A stretch of 63,710 nt of DNA, taken from Variovorax paradoxus. Its GTDB lineage: Bacteria; Pseudomonadota; Gammaproteobacteria; Burkholderiales; Burkholderiaceae_C. Under the pieces are notes generated by a model. The model worked only from the letters and a program-made list of their open reading frames with translations, ran no database searches and had not been told where the DNA came from. Position numbers and translations under genes: made by a program. This document shows positions 1 to 10,816 of the stretch, one piece after another. The stretch lies in contig NZ_JAGGNV010000021.1 in the NCBI RefSeq assembly GCF_018614955.1, forward strand, positions 1-63,710. The letters are read 5' to 3'. Position 1 is the stretch's first letter; each line of letters starts with the position of its first letter.

Positions 1-17
1 AATTTTCCTTTTGCCAT
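1..17 (-). CDS. tuf: Elongation factor Tu, 5' end only
   Basis: The first six codons of a minus-strand gene run off the left edge and read Met-Ala-Lys-Gly-Lys-Phe, the typical start of EF-Tu in Burkholderiales. An AAGGA ribosome-binding site lies just upstream at about 26-30. The position directly downstream of fusA is the standard place for tuf in the str operon. EF-Tu delivers aminoacyl-tRNA to the ribosome. Only the start is visible, so identity rests on six residues plus synteny. Confidence 0.8.
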
Positions 18-124
18 TTTCTATCCTTGAAAGAGCAGTGCCCGTGTATGGTTTAACGTCTGCACCATGTTGCTGGTTCTCTCGCCACGGGCAACGAGAG
101 GCACACGGTCGCAGACAGAACTTC

Positions 125-2224
<2,100 letters not shown>

Positions 2225-2248
2225 GAAAATTACTCCGTTAACGGATGA

Positions 2249-2281
2249 AAGCCCGCCCACCGCATTCGGTGGGTCGGGCTT
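2249..2281 (-). promoter_or_regulatory. Stable hairpin in the rpsG-fusA spacer
   Basis: Between the rpsG stop and the fusA start lies a near-perfect stem. The arms AAGCCCG/CGGGCTT and CCCACCG/CGGTGGG are separated by a one-base C/T interruption and close on a CATT loop. There is no T-run on the minus strand, so it is not a typical terminator. It could modulate processing, mRNA stability or S7/EF-G expression ratio. The structure is seen directly; its function is inferred. Confidence 0.4.
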
Positions 2282-2308
2282 CCAGCCTGTCTGACTAGTG
2301 GGCTGTTG

Positions 2309-2782
2309 TTAGAAGCGGAAGTGGCTGAAGGCCTTGTTGGCTTCGGCCATGCGGTGCACTTCATCGCGCTTCTTCATGGCACCGCCACGGCCTTCCGTGG
2401 CTTCCATGAGTTCGTTGGCCAGACGCAGGGCCATCGACTTCTCGCCGCGCTTGCGGGCGGCTTCCTTGATCCAGCGCATCGACAGCGCCAGGCGACGCAC
2501 CGGGCGCACCTCGACGGGCACCTGATAGTTCGCACCGCCGACGCGGCGCGACTTCACTTCGACCATCGGCTTGACGTTGTTGATGGCCATGGTGAAGGCT
2601 TCGACCGGGTCCTTGCCCGGGTTCTTCTTCTCGATCTGGTCGAGCGCGCCATAGATGATGCGCTCGGCGATCGCCTTCTTGCCGCCTTCCATGATCACGT
2701 TCATGAATTTGGACAGCTCGACATTGCCGTACTTGGGATCCGGCAGGATTTCACGTTTGGGGACTTCGCGACGACGTGGCAT
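2309..2782 (-). CDS. rpsG: 30S ribosomal protein S7
   Basis: This 157-residue protein starts [12 protein letters not shown] and matches the usual length and sequence of bacterial uS7, the primary 16S rRNA 3'-domain binder that nucleates the small-subunit head. It lies between rpsL and fusA in the conserved str order. In E. coli, S7 is the translational repressor of this operon; whether that holds here cannot be judged from the sequence. The start is the first Met with a ribosome-binding site (AGAGG) a few bases upstream. Confidence 0.98.
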   Translation of the reverse strand: MPRRREVPKREILPDPKYGNVELSKFMNVIMEGGKKAIAERIIYGALDQIEKKNPGKDPVEAFTMAINNVKPMVEVKSRRVGGANYQVPVEVRPVRRLALSMRWIKEAARKRGEKSMALRLANELMEATEGRGGAMKKRDEVHRMAEANKAFSHFRF

Positions 2783-2926
2783 TTTTCTAACCTCTTTGCT
2801 TCAGTTGGCACCGTTTCCGGCACCGCGAGAGCCAACAAGAACTCTCACTTACTCGACCCAACAGCGGGTCACTTCGTCCGATGCGCCTGCCAGGGCACGC
2901 CGAACACCGTTGAACGACAGAAAGCC

Positions 2927-3304
2927 TTAAGCCTTCTTGGGGCGCTTCGCGCCGTACTTGGAACGCGACTGCTTGCGGTCTTTCACGCCTTGCAGGTCCA
3001 GCGAACCGCGCACGATGTGGTAGCGCACACCGGGCAAGTCCTTGACACGACCGCCGCGAACCAGCACGACGCTGTGTTCCTGGAGATTGTGGCCTTCGCC
3101 GCCGATATAGGAAATGACTTCGAAGCCGTTGGTCAGGCGCACCTTGGCGACTTTCCGCAGCGCCGAGTTCGGCTTTTTCGGGGTCGTGGTGTAGACCCGG
3201 GTGCAGACGCCGCGACGCTGCGGCGAGTTCTGCATGGCAGGGCTCTTCGACTTGATCTTTTCGACCTCGCGACCCTGACGCACCAGTTGATTGATGGTTG
3301 GCAT
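2927..3304 (-). CDS. rpsL: 30S ribosomal protein S12
   Basis: This 125-residue uS12 of the decoding centre starts [10 protein letters not shown]. The reading frame stays open further upstream, but that extension has no family counterpart. Lys43 (in TPKKPNSA) and Lys88 (in GRVKDLPG) are both present, as is Pro91. These are the residues whose substitution classically gives streptomycin resistance, so this copy has the sensitive form. It is the first gene of the str operon, preceded by a leader of about 100 nt and a good sigma70-like promoter. Confidence 0.98.
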   Translation of the reverse strand: MPTINQLVRQGREVEKIKSKSPAMQNSPQRRGVCTRVYTTTPKKPNSALRKVAKVRLTNGFEVISYIGGEGHNLQEHSVVLVRGGRVKDLPGVRYHIVRGSLDLQGVKDRKQSRSKYGAKRPKKA

Positions 3305-3410
3305 GAATGAATAAGTCCCAAAACACCCCGGCAAGAATCCTTGTCGTGACACAAGGGGCCGGGAGATGACGAAAACGTGAATCCCTTCGGATTTTTCCGA
3401 AAAGCCCACG

Positions 3411-3439
3411 AGTATAGCAGTGCGGCCATGACGCCGCAA
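3411..3439 (-). promoter_or_regulatory. sigma70-type promoter of the str operon
   Basis: On the minus strand a TTGCGG -35 and a TATACT -10 are separated by exactly 17 bases. This predicts a start near 3404 and a leader of about 100 nt before rpsL. The position, in the only sizeable gap upstream of rpsL, supports it. Confidence 0.65.
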
Positions 3440-3479
3440 TTTCAGCTGCGCAGGGGCGCCCGCCGGGCGGCCGCCGACC

Positions 3480-4649
3480 TCACTTGATCCAGAGACGGAC
3501 GGCGTCCCAGGCGCGGCCCAGCACGCCGGCCTGTTCGACCGGCTCCAGCGCGACCAACGGCACCTCGGCGACCGGCTGGTCGGCCAGCGTGATCTTGAGC
3601 GAGCCGATCGGCTGGAAGCGGGAAAACGGCGCCACCAGCGGGTCTGGCCGCGCCACTTGCGTCTTGATCTTGCTGGCCGAGCCGGCCGGTACCGCTACCA
3701 CGATCGCCTCGGGGCGTCCCAGCTTGACGGTGTTTTCCTTGCCCTTCCAGACCGCCGGCGTCGCCACCGGCTGGTTGGCGTCGAACAGACGGACCGCATC
3801 GTAGGCGGTGTAGCCCCAGTTCAGCAGCTTCTGCGACTCGTTGGCGCGCGCATTCTCGCTCGCCGCACCCAAAACGATCGACAGCAGGCGCCGCCCGGCG
3901 CCGAGGTTGGGGAAGTCGCGCTTGGAGGTCACGATCATGCAGTAGCCGGCCGCATCGGTGTGGCCGGTCTTGAGGCCGTCGACGGTCGGATCGCGGAACA
4001 GCAGCAGATTGCGGTTGGTGTCGTTGGTCGAAGGCGTGCCGGGATAACGGAATTTCTTGATGGAGTAGTAGTGCACGTACTCCGGAAAGTCGCGCATCAG
4101 GCGCGTCGCCAGGATGCTGAGGTCGCGCGCCGTGGTGGTGTGGCCCGGCGCGGTGAGACCTTCGGGGTTCTTGTAGCTGGTGCTCTTCATGCCGAGCGCC
4201 TTGGCCTGCTCGTTCATGAGCTCGACGAAGTGCTCGACCGTGCCGCCCACGCCCTCGGCCAGCGCGACGGTGGCGTCGTTGCCCGACTGGACGATCAAGC
4301 CCTTGATCAGGTCTTCGACCGGCACCTGCATCTTGGGGTCGATGAACATGCGCGAGCCTGGCATCTTCCAGGCACGCGGGCTGACCGGCAAGGTCTGCTG
4401 CAGGCTGATCTTCTTGGCCTTGAGCGCGTCGAACACCAGGTAGGCCGACATCAGCTTGGTCAGCGAGGCCGGTTCGACCGGGCTGTCGATGTCCTTTTGC
4501 GCGAGCAGCTGGTTGGCCGTGATGTCGAGCAGCAGGTAGCTGCGTGCCGCGACTTCCGGCGGCGCCGGCACCTGGGCGTGGACGACCATGCAGAAGGATG
4601 CGGCAGCGGCCACCGCGAGCGCGCGCAGCGCGTCGAGAAAACGATTCAT
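3480..4649 (-). CDS. dacA: D-alanyl-D-alanine carboxypeptidase (PBP5/6 family)
   Basis: This 389-residue penicillin-binding protein trims the terminal D-Ala from peptidoglycan pentapeptides in the periplasm. It has a signal peptide of about 25 residues ending VHA, then the serine-peptidase motifs SLTK (62-65), SGN (122-124) and KTG (227-229). The C-terminal domain and the terminal amphipathic helix ([11 protein letters not shown]) used for membrane association are present, so it looks complete. It starts 24 bases after the upstream hydrolase gene and is probably co-transcribed with it. The choice of dacA over dacC is a family-level naming. Confidence 0.93.
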   Translation of the reverse strand: MNRFLDALRALAVAAAASFCMVVHAQVPAPPEVAARSYLLLDITANQLLAQKDIDSPVEPASLTKLMSAYLVFDALKAKKISLQQTLPVSPRAWKMPGSRMFIDPKMQVPVEDLIKGLIVQSGNDATVALAEGVGGTVEHFVELMNEQAKALGMKSTSYKNPEGLTAPGHTTTARDLSILATRLMRDFPEYVHYYSIKKFRYPGTPSTNDTNRNLLLFRDPTVDGLKTGHTDAAGYCMIVTSKRDFPNLGAGRRLLSIVLGAASENARANESQKLLNWGYTAYDAVRLFDANQPVATPAVWKGKENTVKLGRPEAIVVAVPAGSASKIKTQVARPDPLVAPFSRFQPIGSLKITLADQPVAEVPLVALEPVEQAGVLGRAWDAVRLWIK

Positions 4650-4673
4650 GGGGGATGCGAAGAGACGAAAAAA

Positions 4674-5306
4674 CTAGCCCGCGCGCAGGTGGCGGACGAC
4701 CAGACTTTTGAGCAGCGGCAATTGTCCGTGAAAGAAATGACTGCCTCCGGGAACGACTGTGACAGGAAGTGACTGCGGCCGCGCCCAGTCCATCACGGCG
4801 GCGAGCGGCACGGTGTCGTCGTGCTCGCCATGCACGACCAGCGTGCGTTCGTGCGCCTCGGCCGGCAGCGCCGCGACGGAAAAGCGCGAGGCGGCCGTGC
4901 CGACCAGCACCAGGTGCCGGATGTCCCGCGTCGCCCAGAGTTTCTCGGCCGTGCAGCTCGCCACGAAGGCGCCGAACGAGAAGCCGGCGATGGCCAGCGG
5001 CCCCTCGGGCGCCAGCTGCTCGACGACGGCCAGCATGTCGTCGCGCTCGCCGCGTCCTTCGTCATGCGTGCCTTCGCTGGCACCGACGCCGCGGAAGTTG
5101 AAGCGCACGGCGGTCCACCCGCACGAAACGAAGGCACGCGCAAGCGTCTGCACCACCTTGTTGTCCATGGTGCCGCCGAAGAGCGGATGGGGATGGGCGA
5201 TCACTGCAACGCCGAGCGCGGGTGAGCCCGCAGCCGCCGCGTCGCGCAGCACTTCGATGGCGCCCGCAGCGCCCTTCAGCTGGATTTTTTCGGTTCTGGA
5301 GTTCAT
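4674..5306 (-). CDS. Alpha/beta hydrolase, small serine-hydrolase type
   Basis: This 210-residue cytosolic hydrolase resembles the KANL2/dienelactone-hydrolase-like group. An HPHPLFGGTMDNK segment near residue 38 forms the oxyanion side. The nucleophile elbow GFSFGA places Ser at 110. An acid residue is expected in HGEHDDTVPL, and the catalytic His is in GGSHFF near the C-terminus. There is no signal peptide. The substrate is unknown. Its start overlaps the ferredoxin stop by one base and dacA follows closely, pointing to one transcript. Confidence 0.8.
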   Translation of the reverse strand: MNSRTEKIQLKGAAGAIEVLRDAAAAGSPALGVAVIAHPHPLFGGTMDNKVVQTLARAFVSCGWTAVRFNFRGVGASEGTHDEGRGERDDMLAVVEQLAPEGPLAIAGFSFGAFVASCTAEKLWATRDIRHLVLVGTAASRFSVAALPAEAHERTLVVHGEHDDTVPLAAVMDWARPQSLPVTVVPGGSHFFHGQLPLLKSLVVRHLRAG

Positions 5307-5659
5307 CAGCGCCCCACCTCGGGCGGCAACAGCAGCCGCTCGACCACCTTGCCGTTCTTCAGATGCGATTCGACGATCTCGTCGATGTCGTCCTCGTCGA
5401 CGAAGGTGTACCAGACGGCTTCCGGATAGACCACCGCCACCGGCCCGCCCGCGCAGCGGTCGAGACAGCCCGCCTTGTTGACGCGCACCTTGCCGGGCCC
5501 GGCCAGTCCGGCCTCCCTGATGCGGGCCTTGCAGCGATCGAAGCCCGCCTGGGCGTTGTGCTTCGAGCAGGAATCCTCTTCGTTCTTGCGTTCGTTCAGG
5601 CAGAAGAAGATGTGCCGGGCGTAGTAGCCACGCGGCCGCGAGGTGCTGGAATCGGACAT
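5306..5659 (-). CDS. Thioredoxin-fold [2Fe-2S] ferredoxin
   Basis: This 117-residue protein has cysteines at 20, 31, 43, 65 and 69. The C-terminal C-x3-C pair sits in NKAGCLDRCAGGP, the pattern of thioredoxin-like [2Fe-2S] ferredoxins (Aquifex/Clostridium type, also called (2Fe-2S) ferredoxin domain proteins). It probably transfers electrons in the cytosol; the redox partner is unknown. It is followed immediately by the alpha/beta hydrolase (one-base overlap) and preceded by the VanZ-like gene. Which four cysteines ligate the cluster is inferred from the family. Confidence 0.85.
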   Translation of the reverse strand: MSDSSTSRPRGYYARHIFFCLNERKNEEDSCSKHNAQAGFDRCKARIREAGLAGPGKVRVNKAGCLDRCAGGPVAVVYPEAVWYTFVDEDDIDEIVESHLKNGKVVERLLLPPEVGR

Positions 5660-5711
5660 CGAGCCATTCTATTGAGCGTGCGACGCGACCACTCGGTGCC
5701 GGGGTATGGGA

Positions 5712-6824
5712 CTACGCCGGCCGCGCCCGGCGCGACAGCGCGGCCAGCACGTAGGCCAGCGTGGCGAAGGGCCAAAGCCAGCCCAGCCACTGCGCGAGCC
5801 CATGGAAGCGGATGAAGCGCCCCTGCTCCCAGGTCGCCAAGGTCTGTGCGAAGTAAGCGCTCTCGGGTGCCTGGTTGAGCAGGCTCAAATGCACCACGAG
5901 CGCGATCATCAGCAAGCCTGCGCAGAAGCGGCGCGGCGCGGGCAGCAGCAGCACGCCCAGAACCAGCGCGGCCACGATGCCGACCTGCACCGGCAGGCTC
6001 AGCCAGGCCCAGGCGTGCTCGGGGCCGTAGCTCAGCGCAGCCGACAAGGCAGTGGCCGCCATCCCGGCCACAAGCACCATCGGCAGCAGGACGGCCCGGC
6101 GCGAGATCGAGCGCGTGACCAGGAAAGCCAGCAGGCAGGGCACCAGCGCGCCCAGCATGACGCACAGCAGCTCGACGCCGGGCACCAGCGGCTCGAGCTC
6201 GAACTGGCGCACCGGCATCCAGTCGATGAAAGGGGTGTCGAGGAGCCATTCCGCGATCGCCGCCTCGAGCCGCTCGAACACCTGGCCCAGCCCGAAAGTG
6301 ACCGCTGCCGGAAACAGCAAGGCCAGCGGCCACAGCGCCAGCAGCACCAGCGCGCCGCGCGACTCCTCGACGAACCAGTTGGACCGGGTCCGGTGCCAAT
6401 GCGCCACGGCACCGAAGCGCTCGAGTGCCGCCGCGAGCACGGCGCCCGCCAGAGCGCCGGCGCTGTTCAGTCCGAGATCGACATTGGAGGGAATGCGCGA
6501 AGGCAGGTAGCTTTGCAAGGTCTCCATGGCGAAAGCGATTGCGGCGCCAGCCGCCGTCGCGCGCAGCACCGCGCCCGCCACGCCGACGCCCGGCCGGGTT
6601 CGCAGTACTGCGATCGCCGCCAGGAAACCGAATGGCATGTAACCCGCGACATTGACCCCGAAGTCGAAGCCGGTCCAGTACTTGGGCCACGGCGCCGCCA
6701 GATAGGCCCAGGGCGCGATGCCCTGGTCGCGCCAGTCGGTGAACGGATAAAGACTCGCGTAGACGATCAGCGCCGCGTAGGCGAGCGCAAGGGGCAGCGC
6801 GGCGGACTTGTGCCGGGTTCCCAC
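5712..6824 (-). CDS. VanZ-like family integral membrane protein
   Basis: This 370-residue multi-pass membrane protein has a VanZ-like N-terminal half: ASLYPFTDW, then a GFDFGVNVAGYMPFGFL segment around residue 50 and an NVDLGLNSAGALAG segment. More hydrophobic helices follow in the C-terminal half. VanZ-family proteins are named after the teicoplanin-resistance accessory protein, but most members have no known role. There is no resistance context here. It begins five bases after the hemJ-like gene and is probably in the same operon. Confidence 0.7.
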   Translation of the reverse strand: MGTRHKSAALPLALAYAALIVYASLYPFTDWRDQGIAPWAYLAAPWPKYWTGFDFGVNVAGYMPFGFLAAIAVLRTRPGVGVAGAVLRATAAGAAIAFAMETLQSYLPSRIPSNVDLGLNSAGALAGAVLAAALERFGAVAHWHRTRSNWFVEESRGALVLLALWPLALLFPAAVTFGLGQVFERLEAAIAEWLLDTPFIDWMPVRQFELEPLVPGVELLCVMLGALVPCLLAFLVTRSISRRAVLLPMVLVAGMAATALSAALSYGPEHAWAWLSLPVQVGIVAALVLGVLLLPAPRRFCAGLLMIALVVHLSLLNQAPESAYFAQTLATWEQGRFIRFHGLAQWLGWLWPFATLAYVLAALSRRARPA

Positions 6825-6829
6825 CGTGC

Positions 6830-7258
6830 TCAGAAGGGCTTGACCACGACCAGCACCACGATCCCGAGCAGCAGCAGCACCGGCACTTCGTTGAACCAGC
6901 GGTACCAGCGCTCGCCGCGCCGGTCTGCGCCCGAGACGAACTTGCGTAGCAGCACCCCGCAGGCATGGTGATAGCCGATCGCGAGGAGCACCAGGGTCAG
7001 CTTGGCATGCATCCAGCCGTTGCCCGGACCGCGTCCGATGCCGTAGCCGAGCCAGAGCCAGAGCCCGAAGCCGAGCGCCGGCACGGCCAGGAAAGTGGTG
7101 AAACGGAACAGCTTGCGCGCCATGAGCACCAGCCGCGCGCGTTCGGCCACGGATTCGGGCGCCACCATCGCCAGGTTCACGAAGAGGCGCGGCAGATAGA
7201 ACAGTCCCGCGAACCAGCTCGCAATGAACACGATGTGCAGTGATTTGACCCAGAGCAT
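6830..7258 (-). CDS. HemJ/CopD-family membrane protein, probable protoporphyrinogen oxidase
   Basis: This 142-residue protein has four predicted membrane helices. It begins MLWVKSLHIVFIASWFAG and continues LFYLPRLFVN, the pattern of HemJ (UPF0093), the heme-dependent oxidase that converts protoporphyrinogen IX to protoporphyrin IX. The conserved His near residue 8 and the MHAKL segment near residue 83 fit that family. It is divergent from hemB, another heme-biosynthesis gene, which supports HemJ. General annotations may simply read CopD family. The sRNA or attenuator-like element at 7310-7412 lies just upstream on the same strand. Confidence 0.7.
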   Translation of the reverse strand: MLWVKSLHIVFIASWFAGLFYLPRLFVNLAMVAPESVAERARLVLMARKLFRFTTFLAVPALGFGLWLWLGYGIGRGPGNGWMHAKLTLVLLAIGYHHACGVLLRKFVSGADRRGERWYRWFNEVPVLLLLGIVVLVVVKPF

Positions 7259-7309
7259 GGCGGCAGTTTAGTGGCGCGCCCCAGTGGCACGGGGCCGATT
7301 GAAAGGGAC

Positions 7310-7340
7310 AAAAAAAAGCCCGGCGTCAAAACGCCGGGCT
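7310..7340 (-). terminator. Rho-independent terminator, minus strand
   Basis: There is a perfect 10-bp stem, AGCCCGGCGT/ACGCCGGGCT, with a four-base loop and eight consecutive T on the minus strand at 7310-7317. It lies between the minus-strand promoter at 7419-7447 and hemJ, so it either ends a small RNA or attenuates hemJ transcription. A second small stem GGGCT/AGCCC follows on the plus strand side. Confidence 0.8.
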
Positions 7341-7412
7341 GGGAAGCCCTTTTGCTGTCACACATCAAGGCACCCGCTCAGGGAGGAAAAGCGGGGAGCG
7401 GCAAGCCGCCCA
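7310..7412 (-). ncRNA. Candidate small RNA or attenuated leader upstream of hemJ
   Basis: A minus-strand transcript of about 103 nt is predicted between a strong promoter (7419-7447) and a textbook terminator (7310-7340). It has three parts. The first is a 10-pair GC-rich 5' stem (GCGG..CCGC with a CUUG loop). The second is a CCCGCU/AGCGGG hairpin whose loop, UUUCCUCCCUG, is complementary to a Shine-Dalgarno sequence. The third is the terminator. The same RNA runs toward hemJ (start 7258), so it may be an independent sRNA, an attenuator, or both. I could not match it to 6S, 4.5S or another named RNA. Confidence 0.5.
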
Positions 7413-7418
7413 CCGCGG

Positions 7419-7447
7419 AATTTAGCAAAGGCATTACAACCTATCAA
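7419..7447 (-). promoter_or_regulatory. sigma70-type promoter of the small RNA/hemJ leader
   Basis: On the minus strand TTGATA and TAAATT are separated by exactly 17 bases. Transcription would start near 7412, about 150 bases upstream of the hemJ start codon. Confidence 0.6.
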
Positions 7448-7472
7448 GCGAGTTCTAATCTTTTTCCCCGAA

Positions 7473-7502
7473 TTGGTAAAACACGTAGTTCCAACGTATT
7501 AC
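7473..7502 (+). promoter_or_regulatory. Putative hemB promoter
   Basis: On the plus strand TTGGTA and TATTAC are separated by 18 bases, with a predicted start near 7509 and a leader of about 70 nt to hemB. The leader contains a small GGGCTG/CAGCCC hairpin at about 7533-7555. The promoter lies back to back with the minus-strand promoter at 7419-7447. Confidence 0.45.
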
Positions 7503-7517
7503 TCAACCGAGCGATAG

Positions 7518-8582
<1,065 letters not shown>

Positions 8583-8599
8583 CAGACGGATCGGGCCCC

Positions 8600-9733
8600 A
8601 TGCGCGTCTTTGAGATCAGCGGCTCGCGGATCACGGAACACGAGGCGCTCGCGCCGATGGCCGTGCCCGGCGCGTGCGCCAACGGCTATCTGTGGATTTC
8701 GCTCACCCGAGACGAATTCCGCAGGTCGCTCGCCGAGGTGCAGGGCATCCTGCAGTCGCTCTGCGGCACCCAGCTGGTCGACCTGCACGTGGCCGACCTG
8801 GTCAACGATCAGTTGCCCTCGCACTACGACTACACCTCCCAGTACGACGTGCTGGTCTTTCGCCGGCTCGCGGCCGCCAACGGCGCGGTGCCGAAGAGCA
8901 CCGAGCCCGCGCTGGCGCGCAGCGGCCCGCCGGTGCTGCGGCGCATCGACACGCGGCCGGTCGGCTTCGCGGTCTTCGACCGCGTGCTGCTGTCCGTGCA
9001 TCCGGAAGACGGCGCGGTGCGCGATGCCTTTGCCGCCCGCCTGCTCGCGGCGGCGGCGCCGGACGCACGCGGCGCCACCGCCCCGGCGCTCGACGTCCGC
9101 GCCGTTTCCACCCGCGTGCCGCCGAATCCTGCCGACCTGATGCTGCGCGTGGTGAACCTGATCGTCGACGCCTACCTCGACCTGCGGCGCGACCTGACGC
9201 GGCAGCTGGACCACTGGCAGGCCGAGCTGATCGATCCCCGCAGCCGCTTCACGAACTGGAGCGCGCTGATGGATGCGCGCCAGTCGCTGCACCACCTGGA
9301 CGAGATTTGCGAAGACCAGCGCGCAGCCATTCAGGACTGGATCGATGCGCTCGAAACCCTGCCGCCGCCGGAAGGCGCGGCCGCGCTGCGCGAACGCGAA
9401 CTGATCATGGTGCGCAGCCGCGATGTGCTCGAGCACATCCAGCGCGTGGTGCACCACGTGCGGCGGCTCGAACAGAACGCCGAGACGGCCGTGCAGATGC
9501 ATTTCAGCGTGCAAAGCCACCGCGCCAACGACATCATGCGGGTGCTCACGGCGCTCACCGCGATCTTTCTTCCGCTCAACCTGATTGCCGGCATCTTCGG
9601 CATGAACTTCGAGTTCATCCCGCTCGTGCACAAGGCCGACGGCTTCTGGATTGCGATGGCCTCGATGGCGGGAATCGCGCTGCTGCTCGTCGTCGTGTTC
9701 TGGCGCAAGCGCTACCTGGCCCGAAGCAGATAA
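8600..9733 (+). CDS. CorA-family divalent cation transporter
   Basis: This 377-residue inner-membrane channel has a long cytosolic N-terminal domain and two C-terminal helices. The first helix ends in the family signature: LNLIAGIFGMNF then EFIPL, close to residues 330-345. The GMN motif marks CorA/ZntB/MRS2 proteins, which move Mg2+, Co2+ or Zn2+. Which ion is used here is not readable. It begins 17 bases after the hemB stop and may be co-transcribed with it. A bidirectional terminator follows directly. Confidence 0.88.
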   Translation: MRVFEISGSRITEHEALAPMAVPGACANGYLWISLTRDEFRRSLAEVQGILQSLCGTQLVDLHVADLVNDQLPSHYDYTSQYDVLVFRRLAAANGAVPKSTEPALARSGPPVLRRIDTRPVGFAVFDRVLLSVHPEDGAVRDAFAARLLAAAAPDARGATAPALDVRAVSTRVPPNPADLMLRVVNLIVDAYLDLRRDLTRQLDHWQAELIDPRSRFTNWSALMDARQSLHHLDEICEDQRAAIQDWIDALETLPPPEGAAALRERELIMVRSRDVLEHIQRVVHHVRRLEQNAETAVQMHFSVQSHRANDIMRVLTALTAIFLPLNLIAGIFGMNFEFIPLVHKADGFWIAMASMAGIALLLVVVFWRKRYLARSR

Positions 9734-9739
9734 CAAAAA

Positions 9740-9767
9740 ACCGGGCAGCGCTGATGCGCTGCCCGGT
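9740..9767. terminator. Bidirectional terminator between corA-like and small secreted protein genes
   Basis: There is a perfect 12-bp stem ACCGGGCAGCGC/GCGCTGCCCGGT with a TGAT loop. It is flanked by AAAAAA on the left (a T-run for the minus strand) and a CCTT stretch on the right. It separates the convergent genes ending at 9733 and 9789. Confidence 0.8.
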
Positions 9768-9788
9768 CCTTCTGTGGAACTCGGCGAA

Positions 9789-10157
9789 TTACTTGGCCGC
9801 GGGGGTGCCTTGCTGCTGCGCTTGCTGGAGCGTGGCCGCGCGGTTGGGCATGTTCGAGATCACGCGGCTGTTGACGCGCGAGCCGCTGGTCACGTTCTGG
9901 TCGGGCGCGTTCGCCGTGGCGACGGCTTGGGCACGCACCGCCGCCGAATCAGCCACCGAGGTGAAGGGATCGGCGCCACGCGAACCGCGCGTCACGTTCT
10001 GGTTGGGCGCAGCGGCAGCGCGGACGGCTTCGGCTTCGACGTCGGCACGGCTCAGGCCGGACACCGGTTTTTGCACGCCGTCGTAGCTTTCGGCCTGGGC
10101 GCCGGCGGCGGCCAGAAGGGAAAGAGCGGCGGCGGCGATGATTTGCGAGGTCTTCAT
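9789..10157 (-). CDS. Small secreted alanine-rich repeat protein (DUF4148-like), copy 1
   Basis: This 122-residue protein has a clear Sec signal peptide cleaved after GAQA near residue 22. The mature part holds two imperfect repeats of the pattern (S/A)RADVEAEAVRAA..PNQNV and AAVRAQAVATA..PDQNV, each followed by a SR(G/V) turn, and a glutamine-rich tail. The function is unknown. It resembles small DUF4148-type periplasmic proteins that are common in Burkholderiales. Its neighbour at 10356-10709 shares signal peptide and repeats, so the pair arose by duplication. Confidence 0.75.
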   Translation of the reverse strand: MKTSQIIAAAALSLLAAAGAQAESYDGVQKPVSGLSRADVEAEAVRAAAAPNQNVTRGSRGADPFTSVADSAAVRAQAVATANAPDQNVTSGSRVNSRVISNMPNRAATLQQAQQQGTPAAK

Positions 10158-10298
10158 TTCAGGTCCTTTGGAATTCGTCGGAGTGGTTGCTTAACCAGGC
10201 TCGCGGGATGGCTGGCCTGTGCGACGAAGTTTCCGGTGGAATGACCTCGGGAAATTACCTAGAAAAGAGACACCGCGTTTCCGGGATCGAAACAATGT

Positions 10299-10333
10299 AA
10301 AGCCGGGCTCATGCTTTCGCATGGCCCGGCTTT
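10299..10333 (-). terminator. Terminator after small secreted protein copy 2
   Basis: Arms AAAGCCGGGC and GCCCGGCTTT enclose an inner CATGC/GCATG stem with a TTTC loop. Because the stem is symmetrical it could work on either strand. It lies 22 bases beyond the stop codon of the minus-strand gene ending at 10356. Confidence 0.7.
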
Positions 10334-10355
10334 GTCGCTCTCGCGAACTTGAGGA

Positions 10356-10709
10356 TTACAGCCCGGCTTGGCGCGTGATCACGAAGCGCGGGTTCGAGAA
10401 CTGCGGCGGAATCACGCTGCCGGCGAAAGACTCGCGGCGCACGTTCTGGTTCGGCCTGTGTGCATGGGCCACGGCTTCGGCGCGCACGTCGGCACGGTCA
10501 CGCGCACTCGCCAGAACCGTCGAGGGACCCGCGGCGTAGCCTTCCGCATAGGGGTTGGCACTGTGGGCGGCCGCGACCGCCTGGGCATTCACTTCGGCGC
10601 GGCTGTTGGCCGACACCAGCGAGTGCACGCCGTCATAGGTTTCGGCTTGGGCGCCGGCAGCGGCGAGAATTGAGAGCGCGGCGGCGGCGATGATCTTCGA
10701 GGTCTTCAT
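10356..10709 (-). CDS. Small secreted alanine-rich repeat protein (DUF4148-like), copy 2
   Basis: This 117-residue paralogue of the protein at 9789-10157 has a nearly identical signal peptide (MKTSKIIAAAALSILAAAG) and the same ETYDGV start to the mature protein. Its repeats read SRAEVNAQAVAAAHSANPY and DRADVRAEAVAHA..RPNQNV. The start is the Met preceded by AGGAGA; an in-frame upstream extension is unlikely. It has its own promoter space (10710-10816) and terminator. The function is unknown; a role in the envelope is inferred only from export. Confidence 0.75.
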   Translation of the reverse strand: MKTSKIIAAAALSILAAAGAQAETYDGVHSLVSANSRAEVNAQAVAAAHSANPYAEGYAAGPSTVLASARDRADVRAEAVAHAHRPNQNVRRESFAGSVIPPQFSNPRFVITRQAGL

Positions 10710-10816
10710 TTCAATCTCCTTTGGTTGGTGTGGGATGAAGTTTGCGCCTGAATCTAGGTAAAAACCCTTGGCCTTATGAACCACCGTATTCACGAAATTG
10801 AAACAATGGAAGCCCG

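Noticed and set aside
7310..7412. 6S RNA or 4.5S (SRP) RNA
   Set aside because: The hallmark SRP loop and the 6S central bubble sequences are absent, and the length is short for 6S; kept as an unnamed candidate sRNA or leader.
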